Shown here: in pieces, positions 8,688 through 17,727 of the stretch
How the letters are laid out: every line of letters starts with the position of its first letter
How positions within the stretch are numbered: position 1 is the stretch's first letter
NCBI GenBank assembly: GCA_031428275.1
Contig: JANPPC010000001.1
Coordinates: 84,904 to 148,903 of the forward strand
Reading direction: 5' to 3'
DNA length: 64,000 nucleotides
Source of the DNA: Pseudobdellovibrio sp031428275
GTDB taxonomy: Bacteria > Bdellovibrionota > Bdellovibrionia > Bdellovibrionales > Bdellovibrionaceae
The notes under the pieces: generated by a model
Databases searched by the model: none
The model's input: the letters and a program-made list of their open reading frames with translations, nothing else
Told to the model about the DNA's origin: nothing
Made by a program: the position numbers and the translations under genes

Positions 8688-9155
8688 TTAATCTTTAATA
8701 GTAATTCGGCCGGTTTTACCCATCGCTGCGCCTGTGATAATGCGGCGATTTGTTCCAGACTGGCGCTGAATCAGATCTGCGCGAGACATATTATTTACGG
8801 CAGACATATTTTGCGGCTGATTTTTAACTCCGCTTGTTTGTGCAAATTTGTCTTTTAAGTTCATTTTTCTGTGGCCTGGGCTGTGGGCTGGGTCTTTTTC
8901 AGTCGTCGTAAATAGAGCCGATTTCTGAGGCTGAATGATAGGAGTGTTCTTTTTTTCCCTAGGAGACGTCGTTTTTTTACCATTGTTCGCTTTGGCTACA
9001 GAAGCACTTTTTTGAGCCGCAGGTTTACGAGCAACTAATTTTTTGCCCGCAGACTTTACCTTCGCCTTCACCTTGGTTTTAGCCTTCACTTTGCTGTTTA
9101 CTGCAGGTTTAGCCTTTAACGTTTTCTTAGCTTTGGATTGTGATTTCCCCTTCAT
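8688..9155 (-). CDS. Lysine/alanine-rich histone H1-like basic protein
   Basis: In this 155-residue protein, residues 1-75 are dominated by K, A, S and V in KAK/KVK repeats, like bacterial histone-H1-type nucleoid proteins. The C-terminal half is less biased and ends with MGKTGRITIKD. It is predicted to bind DNA or RNA through charge. An excellent Shine-Dalgarno (AAGGAGGTTAG) precedes the ATG, which argues for high expression. The low-complexity N-terminus makes homology unreliable; a role in nucleoid compaction is inference. Confidence 0.6.
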   Translation of the reverse strand: MKGKSQSKAKKTLKAKPAVNSKVKAKTKVKAKVKSAGKKLVARKPAAQKSASVAKANNGKKTTSPREKKNTPIIQPQKSALFTTTEKDPAHSPGHRKMNLKDKFAQTSGVKNQPQNMSAVNNMSRADLIQRQSGTNRRIITGAAMGKTGRITIKD

Positions 9156-9328
9156 ATTCTAACCTCCTTAGGTTGTAAAACTATAAACAAAGCAAGACCC
9201 ATACCTGAATTCAGAATTGACGAAATAATAATAAATTAAGAAAAATTAGGTCTTGTTCTTTGAGATTAACGTATTAAAAATCTAGATTACTTCCTCTGGA
9301 ACGAAAAATATGAGAAATTAAATGGGTA

Positions 9329-10078
9329 ATGAAATTAAAAATTCTATCTTATAATATTCACAAGGGCTTCGATCGCGGAAATAAAAACTATTTTCTAGAT
9401 GAAATAAAGAAGCTGATCGAAAGTTCCGATGCCGATCTTGTCTTTTTACAAGAAGTTGTTGGCAAAAGCGAAAAATATAAAAAAAAGGGCCTCATTGACG
9501 GCCAATTTGAATTTCTAGCAGATTCGATTTGGAAGCATTACTCTTACGCGCAGAACTCGTTATATGATCACGGCCATCACGGAAATTTAATTTTAAGTCG
9601 CTACCCAATCGAAAGTTGGGAAAACGTTAATATCACAACAAATAAGTTAGAAAAACGTGGATTCTTAGTCTGCAAAATTAATATTCCTCACAAAAAAAAT
9701 AATCATATCTATGTAGCGTGCGCGCATTTAGATTTACTCCAGCGCGGCAGAAGAATTCAATATCAAACTATTAAAAAGAAAATACTTTCATTGGGTGCAT
9801 CCGAGCACGAGCCCATGATCGTAGCTGGCGACTTCAACGACTGGAATCAAAAGTGCACTGAAGTGTTTGAAGTCGACCTGGGTATGAAAGAAACCCATAA
9901 AATAATGCACGGAAAGTTTGCTAAAACATTTCCGGCTAGCTTCCCGGTGTTAACTTTAGATCGTATTTATATCAAAAATTTAAAAGTCATTAAGTCTCAA
10001 ATTTTTAAGCAAAAAACAAAAAAGCACTTCTCAGATCATTTACCGTTGTTTTGTGAGCTTGAATTTAATGAGGACTAA
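9329..10078 (+). CDS. Endonuclease/exonuclease/phosphatase (EEP) family protein, YbhP-like
   Basis: This 249-residue protein has the EEP-fold motifs: LSYNIHKG at the N-terminus, VFLQEV with the metal-binding Glu, AGDFNDWN in the centre and FSDHLPL with the catalytic Asp-His at the end. The family includes phosphodiesterases and nucleases acting on DNA or phospholipids. It is cytoplasmic by sequence. It is directly upstream of a PLD/cardiolipin-synthase gene and overlaps it by 11 bases, mirroring ybhP-clsB in E. coli. This favours a phospholipid role over DNA repair. Confidence 0.86.
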   Translation: MKLKILSYNIHKGFDRGNKNYFLDEIKKLIESSDADLVFLQEVVGKSEKYKKKGLIDGQFEFLADSIWKHYSYAQNSLYDHGHHGNLILSRYPIESWENVNITTNKLEKRGFLVCKINIPHKKNNHIYVACAHLDLLQRGRRIQYQTIKKKILSLGASEHEPMIVAGDFNDWNQKCTEVFEVDLGMKETHKIMHGKFAKTFPASFPVLTLDRIYIKNLKVIKSQIFKQKTKKHFSDHLPLFCELEFNED

Positions 10079-11402
10079 TTTTTTTCATACAACGAAAAAT
10101 AATCATGTTGATTTTTTTCAAGAGGGTGACGATTATTATAATCGCTATATAGATCTCATTCAAAACGCTAAACGAAGCATCCACTTACAAACATATATTT
10201 TTGAATCGGATAAATTCGGTCAAAGAGTTCATACCGAACTTATTGCAGCAGCAAAACGCAATATTAAAGTATACGTATTAGCTGATACTGTGGGTTCGAA
10301 CAATTTATCACATGAAGCTAGCTTGCAATTGCAGGAAGCAGGCGTACACTTTTGCCGATTTAACGGAGTTCAATTTAAATGGCTTTATCAGTGGGGAAGA
10401 AGGCTTCATCATAAAGTTTTGTTGATTGATCATCAAAAAGCATTTATCGGCGGTATTAACGTGACCTCCGCATGGTACGATGATCAGACTTTACTTCCCC
10501 AACTTGATTTCGCCGTTTACATCGAGGGTCCCGTCACTTATGGCTTAACAAGATACTGTCAGCTTATTTTCAAAAAAGCTGGTCAGAATAAAATTAATTT
10601 TGAAATACCAAAAGAATCTGATTGCTTGGTGCATCCTCAAGGGCACGAATTAAAAATCTCAATTAACGACTGGGTTTTTCGTCGTTGGCAGATTACTCGG
10701 CAGTACTCAAGATTAACTCGGGTCGCAAATAGCGAGATTACAATTATCAATTCGTATTTTTTTCCGCGACGTAAATTTATGAAGCAACTTGCCCAGGCAG
10801 CTAAACGCGGGGTAAGGGTCAGGCTTATTTTACCGAGAATATCTGATTGGCCTAGCTATGTATTAGCTTCGCAGTATCTATACTCTTATTTTTTGAAAAA
10901 CGGAATCGAGATTTACGAATGGAAGAAGTCGATTCTACACGGTAAGCTTGCGACAATCGACGGGCAGTGGTCGACGGTTGGATCATTTAATCTTAATTAT
11001 ACAAGTTATCAGCAAAATTTAGAAATGAATGTGGATATTAGTTCGCAGCACTTTACGAAAAATATAAGCAAGCAAATCGAAGATATAATTACGAAGGGCT
11101 CTGAAAAAATTAATGCGATGGAATTTGTAGAAAATGTCAGTTTTAAACTGAAGTTTCAACGGTTCTTCTTCTATATTATCTTGTCGTTAGTAGCGAATTT
11201 TTCGATCGGTCTTATTTTTCAAGAGGATGAAAATGCGAAGCAAGGGCGTCTCTACAGCATGTTACGAGTCACGGCTTCAGTAGTTTTGTTTATTACCGGA
11301 ATTGTCGGTCTTATTATGCCGATCATGCCAGGCATACCTTTTTTGATTGTTAGCTTTCTTTTGGTGTACCGACAAATTCTATTCAATAACCGTAATGTTT
11401 AA
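10068..11402 (+). CDS. ClsB-like cardiolipin synthase with C-terminal membrane domain
   Basis: The protein is about 444 residues from the ATG at 10068; an in-frame GTG at 10053 would add five. Two HKD motifs are intact: H114-x-K116-x4-D121 and H291-x-K293-x4-D298, the latter with VGSFNLNYTSY. Residues ~360-444 form an added membrane region of two or three helices containing IVGLIMPIMPGIPFLIV, which resembles PGPGW/DUF454-type transmembrane proteins. The usual ClsB lacks this tail. Its EEP partner overlaps upstream, so the pair is probably co-transcribed. Likely role: phosphatidyl transfer for cardiolipin synthesis at the inner membrane. Confidence 0.84.
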   Translation: MRTNFFHTTKNNHVDFFQEGDDYYNRYIDLIQNAKRSIHLQTYIFESDKFGQRVHTELIAAAKRNIKVYVLADTVGSNNLSHEASLQLQEAGVHFCRFNGVQFKWLYQWGRRLHHKVLLIDHQKAFIGGINVTSAWYDDQTLLPQLDFAVYIEGPVTYGLTRYCQLIFKKAGQNKINFEIPKESDCLVHPQGHELKISINDWVFRRWQITRQYSRLTRVANSEITIINSYFFPRRKFMKQLAQAAKRGVRVRLILPRISDWPSYVLASQYLYSYFLKNGIEIYEWKKSILHGKLATIDGQWSTVGSFNLNYTSYQQNLEMNVDISSQHFTKNISKQIEDIITKGSEKINAMEFVENVSFKLKFQRFFFYIILSLVANFSIGLIFQEDENAKQGRLYSMLRVTASVVLFITGIVGLIMPIMPGIPFLIVSFLLVYRQILFNNRNV

Positions 11403-11416
11403 AAAATTAATTTGAA

Positions 11417-12031
11417 CTAAACTTCTTTAATGCCGGCGGCGATCCATTCTTGATGGGCGGGTAGCGAGCGAATCAGCTTTATATAATCTAAAGTAACACT
11501 ATTGCACTTCACGTCGTAGCTAACGAACCGATTAACTACCGGCGCGAACATCGCATCAGCAATTGTAAATTGCGATCCAAATAAAAATGGGCCGCCAGAT
11601 CTTTCGAAACAGTCGTGCCAAATTTCAATAATACGCTGAACGTCTTTAAGGGCTGGTGAATAGTCAAAATTGGGGTGGTAAACCTTTACGTTATGGGTCA
11701 TTAATTCACGCATCACGTGAAAACCTGAATGCATCTCACAACAAACCGACCGGGCGTGTGCGCGCTGCTCTTTGGTAAAGGGCCACATTTTTTTCTCGGG
11801 ATATTTTTCGTTTAAGTATTCAAAAATAGCTAGTGAATCCCACACTAACATTTCATTATCGAGCAATGCAGGTACCTTGCTTGAAGGAGAATATTGATGA
11901 ATAGCAGCAGAGCTTTCGCTAGCATATAGTTCAAGTTTAACCTCTTCGAACGCGATATTAAAATAGCGCATAAGTAACCATGGCCGTAATGACCAGCTTG
12001 AGGTTTTCTTATTTCCGATGATTAGTTTCAT
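11417..12031 (-). CDS. Glutathione S-transferase family protein
   Basis: This is a 204-residue protein with a thioredoxin-like N-terminus (NKKTSSWSLRPWLLM, where Ser residues replace the Cys of other classes), the SSKVPALLD cis-Pro region, DSLAIFEYLNE for glutathione gamma-Glu binding, and an all-helical C-terminus with FTIADAMFAPVVNRF. This matches bacterial GSTs related to maleylacetoacetate isomerase/zeta-like types. Cytoplasmic; substrate unknown. It is monocistronic by spacing and convergent with the PLD gene. Confidence 0.88.
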   Translation of the reverse strand: MKLIIGNKKTSSWSLRPWLLMRYFNIAFEEVKLELYASESSAAIHQYSPSSKVPALLDNEMLVWDSLAIFEYLNEKYPEKKMWPFTKEQRAHARSVCCEMHSGFHVMRELMTHNVKVYHPNFDYSPALKDVQRIIEIWHDCFERSGGPFLFGSQFTIADAMFAPVVNRFVSYDVKCNSVTLDYIKLIRSLPAHQEWIAAGIKEV

Positions 12032-12174
12032 ACTTTGCGGCCTTCGCTTGCCCCTAAAGAGCGTATATTCGATTTGAGACTAAAGTTAGCTTAGTCGGCG
12101 CCGTTTTCACAAGTAGTTTTTACGTAAGAAAAAATACGAATGAAATAAACTCTGTAAATGTGTTATCTGACTCT

Positions 12175-12693
12175 ATGGAAAAAACCACCTGTTACTTATG
12201 TCAAAAGCCGAAAGCAACACTTCAATGCGGGCTTTGCACCGAAGCTATTTGTAAAAGCTGTACTCGATTTTTAGAAGAAGAGACTTTTTCATTTTTTAAA
12301 AAGATACCGGCGCATTTATCGCACACTACTTACTGCGAACCTTGCTATCACAATAACGTCGAGCCTGAGTTCTCAAACTATGAAGACATTATTGCCAAAG
12401 CTAAAAATATTTTAGTATTTTCGAAAACTCAAGGCAAAGAAACACGTTTAATTAAACGTATTGAAGACCCGGTATCTGTAATCAAATGTAATGACTACGA
12501 TGAAACTATTTTGCGTCTTGCATTCTTTGCAGCCGAATCTGGATATAACGCTATTATCGATGTTGATTTAAAGTCAGAAAAAATTCGTAAGGGTGGCTAC
12601 CAGACCTCTGAATGGACTGGCACAGCTATACCTGCACAGGTTACGGATGCAAAATTAATTAAAGACCGCTCGACCTGGAGCGATCCTAACTAA
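12175..12693 (+). CDS. Zinc-finger-containing protein of unknown function
   Basis: The protein has ~172 residues from the ATG at 12175; an in-frame GTG at 12160 is the alternative. Residues 5-60 hold cysteine pairs CYLC, CGLC, CKSC and a later CEPC with an intervening His, a likely treble-clef or RING/B-box-like two-zinc module. The C-terminal ~90 residues (FFAAESGYNAIIDVDLKSEK, GYQTSEWTGTAIPAQ) resemble heavy-metal-binding YbjQ-like or dodecin-like small alpha/beta domains, but the match is weak. No recognisable Shine-Dalgarno. It stands alone between GST and hemerythrin genes. Confidence 0.6.
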   Translation: MEKTTCYLCQKPKATLQCGLCTEAICKSCTRFLEEETFSFFKKIPAHLSHTTYCEPCYHNNVEPEFSNYEDIIAKAKNILVFSKTQGKETRLIKRIEDPVSVIKCNDYDETILRLAFFAAESGYNAIIDVDLKSEKIRKGGYQTSEWTGTAIPAQVTDAKLIKDRSTWSDPN

Positions 12694-12711
12694 CCATTTA
12701 TTTTTTTGTAT

Positions 12712-13287
12712 CTAGCGTGACAATGTGGGTGCGTAAAACTGCGAGCTGTATTGACTTGGCGTCAACATCTCGTAGCGCAAATAATCTTCACATTTTACTA
12801 AATAGTCAGCGGCTAATTTTTCTAAAATCTTGGCGTTAAAGTATTTTTTGACTAAAGGAAACATCTGTCGTTCTTCTTGAAGATGAGTTTTAACGATGAT
12901 CGCAAGCACTTTGGCTTTCCCTTCAACTTCTTCAGACCAAGCCGTGCTAAAATCCATGTCGCGAATCTCACTAGCTAGTTGATAGATAATATTATGCTCG
13001 TCTTGGCCCACCACGCCCTCAAGGCGCGCATCTTTTCTGTCGACTTGAAGCAGTGCTGCGTACAAGGTTTCTTCTTCAGCCTTCGCGTGCATGTGAAGAA
13101 TATGCAAAAACTGATAAAGGTAGTTTTGCTTATCATAGTTTGAGGTCTGTGAATCAGTTAATACTTCGATGCAAGTTTCTAGATAGCTGTGGTGTTTTTC
13201 GACCATTTCAAGTAACCCGGTTCTATTTTCAGAGTCTTTAATAAATGTATTTTTCAAATCGATAAGAATTCTGTTGTCGCATTTCAT
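12712..13287 (-). CDS. Hemerythrin HHE domain protein
   Basis: This is a 191-residue all-helical protein with di-iron ligand motifs spread over four helices: EKHHSYLE, HMHAKAEEETLY, DEHNIIYQL and HLQEERQMFPLV. These His/Glu sets are characteristic of the HHE family, which binds oxygen or handles iron and nitric-oxide stress. The ATG is preceded by GGAGGA at ideal spacing. No signal or membrane segment. It is divergent from the MFS gene across a 218-base AT-rich intergenic region. Confidence 0.87.
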   Translation of the reverse strand: MKCDNRILIDLKNTFIKDSENRTGLLEMVEKHHSYLETCIEVLTDSQTSNYDKQNYLYQFLHILHMHAKAEEETLYAALLQVDRKDARLEGVVGQDEHNIIYQLASEIRDMDFSTAWSEEVEGKAKVLAIIVKTHLQEERQMFPLVKKYFNAKILEKLAADYLVKCEDYLRYEMLTPSQYSSQFYAPTLSR

Positions 13288-13505
13288 AAAATATCCTCCG
13301 TGTAATATTCTATGAAGTGCAAGATCAGCACCATCTGATAGGGCGCCGCTAAGTAAGACAATTCAATGCATTGGGGTTTTTTTCCCGAAACCTCAGCTTT
13401 TTGGGATTCCGTTTTGCCTATTAATTCACGGTCCTATTAAAAACACGAGTTGGAAGAATTCGTTGATTGTAACATTAATTAAAATTAAACTTAAACCTAC
13501 CTTTT

Positions 13506-14774
13506 TTGAAGCGAGCCTCCGTGAAAGAAAAAACGAATTTAGACCTTAGCTTTACTCGCTACCAAATATTTGTCGTAGCTATGATGGCTTTCTTGCAATT
13601 CACGATTATGTTAGACTTTATGATAATGTCGCCGCTAGGTGCTATGATGATGCCGGCATTAAAAATAACTCCCGCTCAATTTGGAGTCGTAGTTTCAGCC
13701 TATGCTTTTAGCGCAGGTATTTCCGGCTTATTAGCAGCTGGGTTCGCCGATCGCTTCGATCGAAAAAGATTGCTTCTGTTTTTTTACATCGGATTCATAT
13801 TGGGCACTTTATTTTGTGCACTAGCTCCGAGTTATCATTTTCTAGTAGCCGCTCGAATGGTTACAGGTATTTTTGGTGGAGTGATCGGTTCAATCGTATT
13901 TGCTATTACAACCGACTTGTTTCCGCTTTCAATGCGCGGACGCGTGATGGGTTACGTGCAGACGGCATTCGCCGCCAGCCAAATTTTAGGTATACCAGCG
14001 GGGCTATTTATTTCTAATTTGTGGGGCTGGCATGCGCCGTTTTTAATGATCGTGGCGGTTGGTTCGGTTGTTGGTATTTTTATCTTCGCATTTTTAAAGC
14101 CGATTGATGCCCATTTGAAAATAAATACCGATACGAATGCATTTCGTCACGTAATGAATACGATCTCGAACCCGAGTTATCTTTTAGCGTTCTCGACGAC
14201 GGCGTTACTAACAACGGGCGGTTTTATGTTGATGCCGTTTGGCAGTGATTTCACGGTTCATAATTTGGGTATCGAAATTCAGAATTTACCGATGATCTAT
14301 TTGATCACCGGTATTTGCGCAATTTTCATTGGTCCTTTAGTGGGTCGGGCTAGTGATGCCTTCGGTAGTTTAAAAACTTTCAACTTCGGAGCATTGCTAA
14401 CGATCATTATGGTTTTGATATATACGAACTTGGGTAAGACTCCATTAGCTTGGGTCATCGTAGTTAATACAGTTATGTTCATCGGTATTTTTTCAAGAAT
14501 GATTCCGTCACAAACTCTTATGTCAGCTATTCCGGCACAAGACAGTCGCGGAGCTTTCATGGCCGTTAGTTCGTCGTTACAAAACATATCCGGAGGAGTC
14601 GCTTCGGTTATCGCGGGTCTTATCGTTGTTAAAGAACCAGGTGGTAGATTAGATCACTTCGATACACTAGGTTATATTTTAGTAGGCACGGTTATCATTA
14701 CGATGCTGATGATGTACATTATTAGTAAATCAATCGCGAACAAAAAATTGATGGCGAATCTTAAAAAGGTCTAG
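13506..14774 (+). CDS. MFS transporter
   Basis: This is a 422-residue protein with 12 predicted helices. GFADRFDRKRLL between helices 2 and 3 is the MFS signature loop (G-x-x-x-D-R-x-x-R-K), and helix 1 carries FTIMLDFMIMSPLG. It belongs to the drug:H+ antiporter/AraJ-like group; the exported compound is unknown. The start is uncertain: TTG at 13506 or GTG at 13521, both without a good Shine-Dalgarno, while the first ATG falls inside helix 1. Confidence 0.83.
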   Translation: MKRASVKEKTNLDLSFTRYQIFVVAMMAFLQFTIMLDFMIMSPLGAMMMPALKITPAQFGVVVSAYAFSAGISGLLAAGFADRFDRKRLLLFFYIGFILGTLFCALAPSYHFLVAARMVTGIFGGVIGSIVFAITTDLFPLSMRGRVMGYVQTAFAASQILGIPAGLFISNLWGWHAPFLMIVAVGSVVGIFIFAFLKPIDAHLKINTDTNAFRHVMNTISNPSYLLAFSTTALLTTGGFMLMPFGSDFTVHNLGIEIQNLPMIYLITGICAIFIGPLVGRASDAFGSLKTFNFGALLTIIMVLIYTNLGKTPLAWVIVVNTVMFIGIFSRMIPSQTLMSAIPAQDSRGAFMAVSSSLQNISGGVASVIAGLIVVKEPGGRLDHFDTLGYILVGTVIITMLMMYIISKSIANKKLMANLKKV

Positions 14775-14810
14775 AAACTTTTTTGCCCCTAAAAAAAATC
14801 ACTTTCAGCT

Positions 14811-14836
14811 TAATTGGGGCTTAGTTCCCCAAATTA
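14811..14836 (+). other. Stable hairpin upstream of an outer-membrane protein gene
   Basis: TAATTGGGG (14811-14819) pairs with CCCC-A-AATTA (14827-14836) with one bulged A. A competing GCCCC at 14785-14789 can pair with GGGGC at 14816-14820. No T-run follows, so it is either a weak 3' end for the MFS gene or a 5'-UTR element of the gene at 14918. Confidence 0.3.
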
Positions 14837-14917
14837 CCGGTAAAAAGCCGGCACTGTATTTTGCATGTCCAGGGAAAGTAAGCGAAAGCTATTAACACGA
14901 AAAGAAAGAGGTTTTCT

Positions 14918-15481
14918 ATGAATAAAAAAATATATATGACTGCTATTTGTGCATTGTTTGTTACAGCAGGTGCGCATGCAAAAGAGGTTTTAACTCCAGC
15001 TTTACGTTCTAGTTTTCCTCACCCACAAAAAGTAACTGAAAGTTCTCAATGGAAACCACATATTGGTATTTTGGCGGGTGCTGCAATTCCTGAAGGAAGC
15101 GGTAATAGTTCAGCTGAGCTTGGCTTAGATATAGGTTATCAACCATATGTACCTTTCGGATTGGGTGCTGAGTACGTACACTCTCGCTTTGATGACGGGG
15201 TGACGACTGCAGATCGCAATACATTATGGGTAAAGGCTACATACAATTTCGGCGGTGAAATAGAAATCCTAAGATATTCATATATGGGTGTCGGCGTGGG
15301 CGCGGTATTCGCAGATTCAGATACAGCAATTGCTGGAGCTCCGATCCTTGGCTTCGATATACCACTTCAACTTTCACAAGACGAGAAAATTTCTTTAGGT
15401 GCTAATGCGAAATACGCGATCGTAGGCGACAACCAAACTGACGCCACATCAATCAACGGCGTGGTCAAATACTGGTACTAG
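14918..15481 (+). CDS. Outer-membrane beta-barrel protein
   Basis: This is a 187-residue protein with a signal peptide ending at AHA-KE (residue 21). Repeated amphipathic strands follow (HIGILAGAAIPEG, ELGLDIGYQPY, FGLGAEYVHSRF, LWVKATYNFGG), and it ends in VVKYWY with a terminal aromatic residue, a classic Bam recognition strand. It resembles OmpW/OmpA-barrel-like 'porin family' proteins. The Shine-Dalgarno is AAAGAGG. A hairpin-rich leader precedes it and a terminator follows at 15528. Role unknown. Confidence 0.72.
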   Translation: MNKKIYMTAICALFVTAGAHAKEVLTPALRSSFPHPQKVTESSQWKPHIGILAGAAIPEGSGNSSAELGLDIGYQPYVPFGLGAEYVHSRFDDGVTTADRNTLWVKATYNFGGEIEILRYSYMGVGVGAVFADSDTAIAGAPILGFDIPLQLSQDEKISLGANAKYAIVGDNQTDATSINGVVKYWY

Positions 15482-15527
15482 GTTAAAAATTTAATCGGTT
15501 AAAGTATCGTAGCCTAAATACTTATTA

Positions 15528-15570
15528 AACCCAGCCGAAGCTTCTTCTTCTGCTGGGTTGTTCACTTTTA
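15528..15570 (+). terminator. Probable intrinsic terminator of the barrel gene
   Basis: AACCCAGC at 15528-15535 pairs with GCTGGGTT at 15552-15559. The stem is extended inside by GAAG/CTTC, and a T-rich stretch (GTTCACTTTT) follows. Confidence 0.6.
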
Positions 15571-15633
15571 ACATCTCAAAACTTTACATTTATAATTTCG
15601 CGTGGCTAAAGTAGGCTTATAAGGATACTTATT

Positions 15634-17625
15634 GTGTCGGAACAAGATGTTAAGCAGCAGAATCGTAATTTCTTTTGGTCACGAGTGGCCATTTTTTTAT
15701 TTTTTATACTACTTATTTGCGTCAAACTTTTTCCTCCAACGGCGTGGATGGGCAACTTAACTAAAAACTATCTTCCCGTTCACATCGTTCTCGAGTTTAT
15801 CGGAATTCTGATTTCATTTGCAATTTTCACGGTGGGTTGGGCAACCTATCAAAATGCAAAATCAACCGACATACTGGTATTAAGCGTTGTTAGCTTTATG
15901 GTGGGCTGTTTAGACCTAGGCCACACATTATCGTTTACGGGAATGCCTGATTTTGTAACACCAAGCGGTCCAAATAAATCGATTCACTTTTGGCTAGTGG
16001 GGCGATTGACCGGATCAATCGGGTTCTTAATTGTGAGTCTGTCGAAACCTCGCGAATTCAAAATAAAACGACTTCGTTTTATTATGATGCTGGGAGCTAT
16101 CCTTTGGGTTGCGATGTGGTTTTATTTAATTCTATACAAGCCAGATGACTTGCCCGTGATGTTTATTCCAGGGATGGGGTTGCAGCCCCTCAAGGTCGTT
16201 TTAGAGTGGTCGGCCGTTATCATTTCTTTTGTTTCGGGCGTGCTTTTTTTTCGGCAGGGTTTAAGAAAAAATCTTTTCAGCCTACACTGGATTGGTTGTT
16301 CATCGATCCTTTTCGCGATGAGCGGCTATTTCTTTACAATCTATCGTGATTTTGATGATTTATATAATTTTTTTGGACACGTCTACAAAGCGGTCGCATT
16401 TATTTTAGTTTACCGTGCCGTATTTATCGAGTGCGTGTCTAAACCTTACGACGAAGCCCGCGTTTCGGCAAAAGAAGCTCTTGAAGCCAACATTTCGAAA
16501 AGTCGTTTTTTAGCGAATGTGTCGCACGAATTTCGTACTCCGCTCGGAGTTATTGCCGGTTTCAGCGAAATGTTATTAGAATCAAAATCCTTGGTTCCCG
16601 AAAATCGTCGCTGGGCCGAAATAATTTCACGTAATTCTCGTCAACTTCGCGTGCTAATTGATGACCTGCTGGATCTAGCGAAAGCTGAACACGAAAAAAT
16701 TTCGGTTGAATTCTGTATGTTTCATCCGTCGGAAATGATTGAAGACGTAGTTAACAGTCTCAGATTGCAAGCGGATAAAAAGGGTATCACCGTCTCTTTT
16801 AATAATGCCTTGCCCAAAGACTTTGTGATTAACAGCGATCAATTTCGGTTTAGTCAAATTTTATTAAATGTTGTGGGTAATGCTATTAAATTTACTTCTT
16901 ACGGCGGAGTTGAGGTTTCTTTATCCTTTTTGCCAGATCAGAAAAAAATCGAAATTTTAGTTAAAGATAGTGGAATAGGAATCGACACAAACCAAGCTGG
17001 TAAGTTATTTAAGCCGTTTGCCCAAGCCGACGACCCAATGAACCGACGCTTTGGCGGAACCGGTCTTGGCTTAGCCCTTTCACAAAAATTAGCGAATCTT
17101 CTGGGCGGAGATCTTTGGTTACAGAGTAGTGAACCGGGTCAGGGTAGCACTTTTATATTCACTATCGCTGACCAACTTGTTCTAGGAAGCTCATCCATAT
17201 TAAATCCTAAATTAAGCGAAATTAAACGAATTGAAGCGTTGGGTGAATTTGCTGGTCTTCGCATACTAGCGGCTGAAGATTCTTTAGATAACCAAAGTCT
17301 ACTTTCAATTTATCTACAGGCAACAGGCGCCCAGCTAACGTTTGCGAATAATGGTCGTGAAGCGGTCGAACTGGCTCAGCAACAGGCCTACGACCTGATC
17401 TTAATGGACATTCAAATGCCGCTGGTTGATGGTTTTGAAGCGGTGAATTTGTTACGTGAAGCTAAATGGCAAGGGCCGATCTTGGCTTTGTCGGCGCATG
17501 CCCATGCGCCCGAACGTGAGCGCGCATTACAGAATGGGTTCGATGACTATTTAGTGAAGCCCATCTCGCGAGCCAAGCTGTTAAAAGCAATTGCTGATTA
17601 TCGACCTAAAAACCCGAAAATTTAA
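15634..17625 (+). CDS. Hybrid sensor histidine kinase/response regulator with MASE3-like sensor
   Basis: This is a 663-residue protein. Residues ~13-265 contain seven or so transmembrane helices with DLGHTLSFTGMPDF and FWLVGRLTGSIGFL, the pattern of the MASE3 membrane sensor. A HisKA domain follows (SHEFRTP, H298), then HATPase (N-box VVGNAIKFT; DSGIGID; GGTGLGLAL). A C-terminal receiver has the phospho-acceptor D592 in LILMDIQMP and the conserved Lys in DDYLVKPIS. It is an inner-membrane phosphorelay starter whose ligand is unknown. The start is a GTG with AAGGAT upstream. It stands alone, so its output partner is not evident. Confidence 0.9.
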   Translation: MSEQDVKQQNRNFFWSRVAIFLFFILLICVKLFPPTAWMGNLTKNYLPVHIVLEFIGILISFAIFTVGWATYQNAKSTDILVLSVVSFMVGCLDLGHTLSFTGMPDFVTPSGPNKSIHFWLVGRLTGSIGFLIVSLSKPREFKIKRLRFIMMLGAILWVAMWFYLILYKPDDLPVMFIPGMGLQPLKVVLEWSAVIISFVSGVLFFRQGLRKNLFSLHWIGCSSILFAMSGYFFTIYRDFDDLYNFFGHVYKAVAFILVYRAVFIECVSKPYDEARVSAKEALEANISKSRFLANVSHEFRTPLGVIAGFSEMLLESKSLVPENRRWAEIISRNSRQLRVLIDDLLDLAKAEHEKISVEFCMFHPSEMIEDVVNSLRLQADKKGITVSFNNALPKDFVINSDQFRFSQILLNVVGNAIKFTSYGGVEVSLSFLPDQKKIEILVKDSGIGIDTNQAGKLFKPFAQADDPMNRRFGGTGLGLALSQKLANLLGGDLWLQSSEPGQGSTFIFTIADQLVLGSSSILNPKLSEIKRIEALGEFAGLRILAAEDSLDNQSLLSIYLQATGAQLTFANNGREAVELAQQQAYDLILMDIQMPLVDGFEAVNLLREAKWQGPILALSAHAHAPERERALQNGFDDYLVKPISRAKLLKAIADYRPKNPKI

Positions 17626-17727
17626 ATTAAGCACGGCATTTGCTTTTGTAACTCGTAACACAATAAAGTCGTTTGGATTGGGGATTTTTTCCTTACCTCT
17701 AAAGATTAATTCAACAAGGGGATTATT

